Assembly (NCBI GenBank): GCA_030147325.1
Contig: JASLAA010000008.1
Coordinates: 1 to 33,999, forward strand
Source: Arthrobacter sp.
Lineage (GTDB): Bacteria > Actinomycetota > Actinomycetes > Actinomycetales > Micrococcaceae
DNA length: 33,999 nt
Direction: 5' to 3'
Shown: positions 30,451-33,999 of the stretch, piece after piece
How the letters are laid out: every line of letters starts with the position of its first letter
Position numbering within the stretch: the first letter of the stretch is position 1
The notes under the pieces: model-generated
Told to the model about the DNA's origin: nothing
Seen by the model: the letters and a program-made list of their open reading frames with translations, nothing else
Database searches by the model: none
Position numbers and translations under genes: made by a program

Positions 30451-31469
30451 CGTGCCGCTTCCTCGTTCTCGAGCCCGCTGAGGGAGTTCGGCCGCCGCAG
30501 GACGCGGTCCACGCCGTCCAGGATCCGGTCGAGGTCGGGCAGGTGGTGGAACTCGAGTTTGGAATAGGGGTACGGGATGTCGAAGCCGGTGATGCGGACC
30601 GGTGCGTGCTCGAGGTGGTCGAAGCACCGCTCGGTGATGCTCGCGGCGATCTCCGCCCCGAGCCCGCCCGACTGGGCGGCCTCGTGCGTCACCACGAGGC
30701 GGCCGGTCTTGCGGACGGAGGCCTCGACGGTCGCGAAATCGATCGGGGCGAGGGAGCGCAAATCGATGACCTCGATGGAGATGCCGTCGTCGGACGCCGC
30801 CACAGCGGCGTCCCGTGCGGTCGGCACCAGCGGGCCATAGGTCACGAGCGTGACGTCCGTTCCCTCGGTGACCACGCGGGCCGCACCCATGTCCGACGAC
30901 GACGGCGTCACCGACTCGTCGACCTCACCTTTGACGTGGTAGCGGCGCTTGGGCTCGAAGTAGAGGACGGGGTCGTCGCTGGCGATGGCCTGCTGGATCA
31001 TCGTGTAGGCGTCCTGCGGGTTCGAGACGCTCACGACGCGCAGTCCGGAGGTGTGGGTGAAGTACGCCTCGGGGGACTCCGAGTGGTGCTCCGGGGAGCC
31101 GATGCCGCCACCGAAGGGAACGCGGATGGTGATCGGCATGGTCACGGCGCCCTGGGTGCGGTAGTGCAGCTTGGCCACCTGGCAGACGATCTGGTCGAAG
31201 GCGGGGTAGATGAAGCCATCGAACTGGATCTCCACGACGGGGCGGTACCCGCGGTAGGCCATGCCGACGGCGGTGCCCATGATGCCGGCCTCGGCGAGCG
31301 GGGTGTCGAGCACACGGTGCGGGCCGAAGTCCTTCTGCAGGCCGTCGGTGATCCGGAAGACGCCGCCGAGCTTCCCGATGTCCTCACCCATGAGGATCAC
31401 TTTCGGGTCCTCGTCCATGGCGCGGCGCAGGCCTGCGTTGATCGCGCGGCCGAAGGTCATGACGGACAT
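30447..31469 (-). CDS. bkdB: Branched-chain alpha-keto acid dehydrogenase E1 beta
   Basis: Beta subunit of the thiamine-diphosphate-dependent decarboxylase, 340 residues. Typical segments are MTFGRAINAGLRRAMDEDPK, GEDIGKLGGVFRIT, DTPLAEAGIMGTAVGMAYRG (TPP-activating Glu region), PFGGGIGSPEHHSESPEAYF and the C-terminal transketolase domain IEVIDLRSLAPIDFATVEASV. ATG at 31469 overlaps the bkdA stop by one base (TGATG) and follows AAGGACC. Confidence 0.95.
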   Translation of the reverse strand: MSVMTFGRAINAGLRRAMDEDPKVILMGEDIGKLGGVFRITDGLQKDFGPHRVLDTPLAEAGIMGTAVGMAYRGYRPVVEIQFDGFIYPAFDQIVCQVAKLHYRTQGAVTMPITIRVPFGGGIGSPEHHSESPEAYFTHTSGLRVVSVSNPQDAYTMIQQAIASDDPVLYFEPKRRYHVKGEVDESVTPSSSDMGAARVVTEGTDVTLVTYGPLVPTARDAAVAASDDGISIEVIDLRSLAPIDFATVEASVRKTGRLVVTHEAAQSGGLGAEIAASITERCFDHLEHAPVRITGFDIPYPYSKLEFHHLPDLDRILDGVDRVLRRPNSLSGLENEEAAR

Positions 31470-32671
31470 CAGCGGGGTCCTTCCTGGGGGGAGGCGGCGA
31501 AGGAGGCGAGATACCTCTCGTAGTGGTCCTGCTGGCGCTCCAGCCACGAGTTCGGCTCGCTGTACACGTGCCGGAAGACGTCGGACGGGGCGGGCTCGGG
31601 CATCGACAGGCATCCCTCGCGCAGTTCCGCGGCGACGGCGTCGGCCTTCGCCTTCACGGAGTCGGTGTAGGTGGCCTCGAGGAGTCCGAGGGAATCGAGC
31701 AGGGTGGCGAGGCGCGCCAGCGGATCGCGGGCCGCCCAGTCCTCGAGCTCGTTCGGGTCGCGGTACCGCGTCGGGTCGTCCGCCGTCGTGTGCGGACCCA
31801 TGCGGTAGGTGACGGCTTCGATGAAGGTGGGGCCACCTCCGGCGCGAGCCCGCGCGAGGGCCTCCCGGGTGACCGCGAGGCAGGCCAGGACGTCGTTGCC
31901 GTCCACCCGGACCGACGGGATGCCGAAGCCCGGGGCGCGACGCGCGATGGGCACGTGCGCCTGCAGCCCCACCGGCTCCGAGATGGCCCAGTGGTTGTTC
32001 TGGCAGAAGAACACCACGGGCGCCTGGTAGCTCGCGGCGAACACCATGGCCTCGTTGACGTCACCCTGGCTCGTCGCTCCGTCCCCGAAGTAGCTCACGG
32101 CCACGGAGTCGGCGCCGTCGTTGAGGATGCCCATCGCGTATCCGGTCGCATGCAGCGTCTGGGCCCCGATGATGACCTGCGGTGTCGCCATGTTGATCGT
32201 GTAGGGGTCCCAGCCCGACGAGGCGTTGCCCCGCCAGACGCGCAGGATGTCGGCCAGGTCCACTCCGCGGCAGTAGGCGACGGCGTTCTCCCGGTAGCTG
32301 GAGAACACGAAGTCGTCGGAGCGCAGGGCGCGTCCGGAGCCGATCTGCGCTGCCTCCTGTCCGAGCAGCGGTGGCCACAGGGCCAGCTCACCCTGGCGCT
32401 GCAGCGCGGTCGCCTCGGCATCGATCCGCCGGACCACGACCATGTCCTCGTACAGCTTCTGCAGTGCCGGGCCATCGACATCTGCGACGAGCCCGTCGTA
32501 GTGGGCGTGGGGGTGCCGGACACCGAGGTGATCGACGAGCTGCACGAGATCGTCCGCACCGGCGCGGGCCGGACCCGGGAGGACCGTGCCGCTGGAAGGG
32601 AGCGGCCTGGCCGTTCCGCCGTCGTTCGCACCGTTCGATCCCGGCTGCTGCCGGGCGCCGTCCTGGTCCAT
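31469..32671 (-). CDS. bkdA: Branched-chain alpha-keto acid dehydrogenase E1 alpha
   Basis: Alpha subunit of the E1 decarboxylase, 400 residues. The TPP motif begins GDGATSQGDVNEAM (GDG 196-198) and ends with NN at 225-226 (FFCQNNHWAIS). RMGPHTTADDPTRYR is the phosphorylation-loop region of BCKDH E1 alpha. The first 40 residues are low-complexity. I chose ATG at 32671, nine bases after AAGG, over an in-frame GTG at 32689 that lacks a site. First gene of bkdABC; its 186-base divergent gap with the Lrp gene holds a perfect CRP/GlxR-like site. It acts on the keto acids of leucine, valine and isoleucine. Confidence 0.94.
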   Translation of the reverse strand: MDQDGARQQPGSNGANDGGTARPLPSSGTVLPGPARAGADDLVQLVDHLGVRHPHAHYDGLVADVDGPALQKLYEDMVVVRRIDAEATALQRQGELALWPPLLGQEAAQIGSGRALRSDDFVFSSYRENAVAYCRGVDLADILRVWRGNASSGWDPYTINMATPQVIIGAQTLHATGYAMGILNDGADSVAVSYFGDGATSQGDVNEAMVFAASYQAPVVFFCQNNHWAISEPVGLQAHVPIARRAPGFGIPSVRVDGNDVLACLAVTREALARARAGGGPTFIEAVTYRMGPHTTADDPTRYRDPNELEDWAARDPLARLATLLDSLGLLEATYTDSVKAKADAVAAELREGCLSMPEPAPSDVFRHVYSEPNSWLERQQDHYERYLASFAASPQEGPR

Positions 32672-32757
32672 CGCACGCAACCTTCGCACTCGCAGACAAC
32701 TCCCCGGCGGCTGTCCGCGCGACTCGGAGAGCTCCGGGCGCCTTTACCCGAAGTGAT

Positions 32758-32773
32758 TGTGACCCTACTCACA
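32758..32773. promoter_or_regulatory. Perfect CRP/GlxR-type site between bkdA and lrp
   Basis: TGTGACCCTACTCACA is an exact TGTGA-N6-TCACA palindrome, the consensus of E. coli CRP, M. tuberculosis Rv3676 and corynebacterial GlxR. Its centre is 94 bases upstream of the bkdA ATG and 92 bases upstream of the Lrp ATG. Which gene it serves, and with which sign, cannot be read; a TANNNT match (TAGGGT, minus strand) inside it would place it over a bkd -10, which would suggest repression. Confidence 0.65.
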
Positions 32774-32843
32774 CACAACAGGTGGCACAACCGTTCCGTC
32801 TTCGACTGAGCACCTTGCACTATTCCGGCTCGACGGCCCGTGT

Positions 32844-32849
32844 TAGCGT
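32844..32849 (+). promoter_or_regulatory. Possible -10 of the Lrp gene (leaderless)
   Basis: TAGCGT fits TANNNT and ends eight bases before the Lrp ATG, and no Shine-Dalgarno sequence precedes that ATG. Together these suggest a leaderless mRNA. No -35 at normal spacing is evident. Confidence 0.4.
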
Positions 32850-32857
32850 TGCGCACT

Positions 32858-33334
32858 ATGCAACCCCTGGACCTGACCGACACCCGGCTCCTGCAGGCCA
32901 TGGCGAAGGATCCCCGGCGGACCGTCGTCGCTCTCGCCCAGAAGCTGGGGCTGTCACGGAACACGGTGCAGGCGAGGATGGCCCAACTCGAGAAGAAGTC
33001 CGTCTTCCTCTCCTTCGAGCGGCGTATCAACACGGTGTCGCTCGGCTACCCGCTGACGGCCTTCATCCACGTCCATGTGCAGCAGCAGAAACTCGCGGCG
33101 ATCACGCACAGCATCGCCGCGGTGCCCGAGGTCATCGAAGCCTTCGGCATCACCGGCCAGGCGGACATCCTGGTACGCGTGGTGGCGGTCGACGCCGAGG
33201 ACCTCTTCCGCATCAATGGCAAGATCCTCGCGTGCGAGGGCGTGGAGCGCTGCGACACTTCGCTCGCGATGGGTGAGCTCATCCCCTTCCGCGTCGAGCC
33301 CCTGCTGGAACGCGGGCCACGGGCGGCTCCCTGA
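32858..33334 (+). CDS. Lrp/AsnC-family regulator
   Basis: Regulator of 158 residues. The HTH (about 22-50) reads TVVALAQKLGLSRNTVQARMAQLEKKSVF; the C-terminal RAM/ligand domain contains AFIHVHVQQQKLAAITHSIAAVPEV and EAFGITGQADILVRVVAVDAEDLF. Lrp/AsnC proteins bind amino acids or related effectors as octamers. Being divergent from bkdABC, it probably controls branched-chain keto acid oxidation, as BkdR does in Pseudomonas; that is inference from position and family. ATG at 32858 is listed; an in-frame upstream start at 32840 would precede the proposed -10. Confidence 0.92.
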   Translation: MQPLDLTDTRLLQAMAKDPRRTVVALAQKLGLSRNTVQARMAQLEKKSVFLSFERRINTVSLGYPLTAFIHVHVQQQKLAAITHSIAAVPEVIEAFGITGQADILVRVVAVDAEDLFRINGKILACEGVERCDTSLAMGELIPFRVEPLLERGPRAAP

Positions 33335-33350
33335 CCGGACCGCCGACGGC

Positions 33351-33395
33351 GAAGGCCGCCCCACCTCGCGGTGGAGCGGCCTTCTCCGTTTTGTT
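33351..33395 (+). terminator. Rho-independent-like terminator of the Lrp gene
   Basis: A 9-bp perfect outer stem (gaaggccgc 33351-33359 with gcggccttc 33376-33384) continues, after one mismatch, into a 5-bp inner stem (ccacc/ggtgg) with a tcgc loop. The T-rich run ccgttttgtt follows. It ends the Lrp transcript on the plus strand; on the minus strand there is no T-run, but the stem may still halt the convergent symporter message. Confidence 0.85.
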
Positions 33396-33408
33396 CCGGG
33401 CGGTTCCG

Positions 33409-33999
33409 TCAGTGGTCGGTGGCCTTCTCGGCTCCGACCCCCGTCAGGGAGCGCACCTCCATCTCGGCCTGCTTCATCGGATCCTCCTGCGTGCGGGAGA
33501 GCACGGTGCCCAGCCAGCCGAGGAAGAACGCCAGCGGGATCGAGACGATGCCCGGGTTGCTCAGCGGGAAGAGGGAGAAATCGGCACCCTGGATCATCGA
33601 CTTCTCGCCGCCGGAGACGACGGGCGAGAGGGCGATGAGCAGGATGGCCGAGCCGAGTCCGCCGTACATGCTCCAGACCGCGCCCTGGGTGTTGAACTTC
33701 TTCCAGAACAGCGAGTAGAGGATGGTCGGCAGGTTGGCGCTGGCCGCCACGGCGAAGGCGAGGGCCACGAGGAACGCGACGTTCTGTCCCTGCGCTCCGA
33801 TGCCGCCGGCGATCGACAGCAGTCCGATCACGACGACGGTGCGACGTGCCACCTTCACCTCGCCGTCGGGGTCGACCTTGTCCTTGCGGATGACGCTCGC
33901 GTAGATGTCGTGCGCGAACGAGGCCGCAGCGGTGATGGTCAGGCCCGCGACGACCGCGAGGATCGTGGCGAAGGCGACGGCGGAGATCAGTCCGAGGAG
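33409..33999 (-). CDS. Acetate/monocarboxylate:sodium symporter, ActP/MctC type (partial, C-terminal ~196 residues)
   Basis: C-terminal part of a solute:sodium symporter; the gene runs off the right edge. It reads through 33999 without a start, with LAVVAGLTITAAASFAHDIYASVI typical of ActP and MctC, then VARRTVVVIGLLSIAGGI and LVALAFAVAASANLPTILYSLFWKKFNTQGAVWSMYGGL (in pieces ASANLPTILYSLFW and FNTQGAVWSMYGG), and a cytoplasmic tail ending in AEKATDH. About five transmembrane helices are visible. Relatives carry acetate, propionate or pyruvate. The GTG at 33858 is internal and not the start. A DUF485 partner gene, common with actP, would lie downstream; here the next gene is Lrp, convergent, so none is present on that side. 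Confidence 0.9.
   Translation of the reverse strand, partial: LLGLISAVAFATILAVVAGLTITAAASFAHDIYASVIRKDKVDPDGEVKVARRTVVVIGLLSIAGGIGAQGQNVAFLVALAFAVAASANLPTILYSLFWKKFNTQGAVWSMYGGLGSAILLIALSPVVSGGEKSMIQGADFSLFPLSNPGIVSIPLAFFLGWLGTVLSRTQEDPMKQAEMEVRSLTGVGAEKATDH

Noticed and set aside
32669..32689. GTG at 32689 as the bkdA start
   Set aside because: It is in frame but lacks a ribosome site, whereas ATG at 32671 has AAGG upstream.

Overview
The window looks like a chromosomal segment of a high-GC actinobacterium, most likely an Arthrobacter-like member of the Micrococcaceae. This rests on the strongly GC-biased third positions, NusA without C-terminal repeats, the Pro/Ala/Gly-rich N-terminus of IF2, the gene order dxr-rseP-(insert)-ispG-GNAT/DUF4081-proS, and a leucine-catabolism locus very like Mycobacterium tuberculosis Rv2495c-Rv2506. 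The species call is inference; no rRNA is present. Nearly all of the sequence is coding, mostly on the minus strand, and no gap reaches 300 bases. I see no tRNA, rRNA, CRISPR, transposase or phage gene.

Region 1 (1-3744, minus) is the translation/transcription operon rimP-nusA-ylxR-infB, with infB cut by the window edge. Divergent from it (3832-6053, plus) are a membrane-anchored DUF4439 protein and a streptomycin-6-kinase-like phosphotransferase. Region 2 (6050-11219, minus) holds a TSUP permease, proS, a GNAT/DUF4081 protein, ispG and a YciI-like protein. Region 3 (11230-17295) appears to be a cassette placed between ispG and rseP: a small membrane protein, an ABC exporter with its two-component system (ATPase-permease-kinase-regulator, overlapping by 4 bases at two junctions), a divergent alpha/beta hydrolase and a SatD/MarR-like regulator that looks leaderless and autoregulated. 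Region 4 (17335-19949) is rseP and dxr.

Region 5 (19994-32671) is the most interesting part. It appears to hold a complete leucine-to-acetoacetyl-CoA pathway in two minus-strand operons: bkdA-bkdB-bkdC (branched-chain ketoacid dehydrogenase E1alpha, E1beta, E2) and accD1-accA1-acd-scoA-scoB-maoC-citE-like. The pathway uses a MaoC hydratase and a CitE-type lyase in place of the usual enoyl-CoA hydratase and TIM-barrel HMG-CoA lyase. In M. tuberculosis the CitE-type enzyme Rv2498c acts on (R)-HMG-CoA and also on (S)-citramalyl-CoA, so itaconate breakdown is a second possible role. A TetR gene divergent from accD1 faces two operator-like inverted repeats over a good promoter. An Lrp/AsnC gene divergent from bkdA shares an intergenic region with a perfect TGTGA-N6-TCACA (CRP/GlxR-type) site.

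Region 6 (33409-33999, minus) is the C-terminal part of an acetate/monocarboxylate sodium symporter, separated from the Lrp gene by a clear hairpin terminator.
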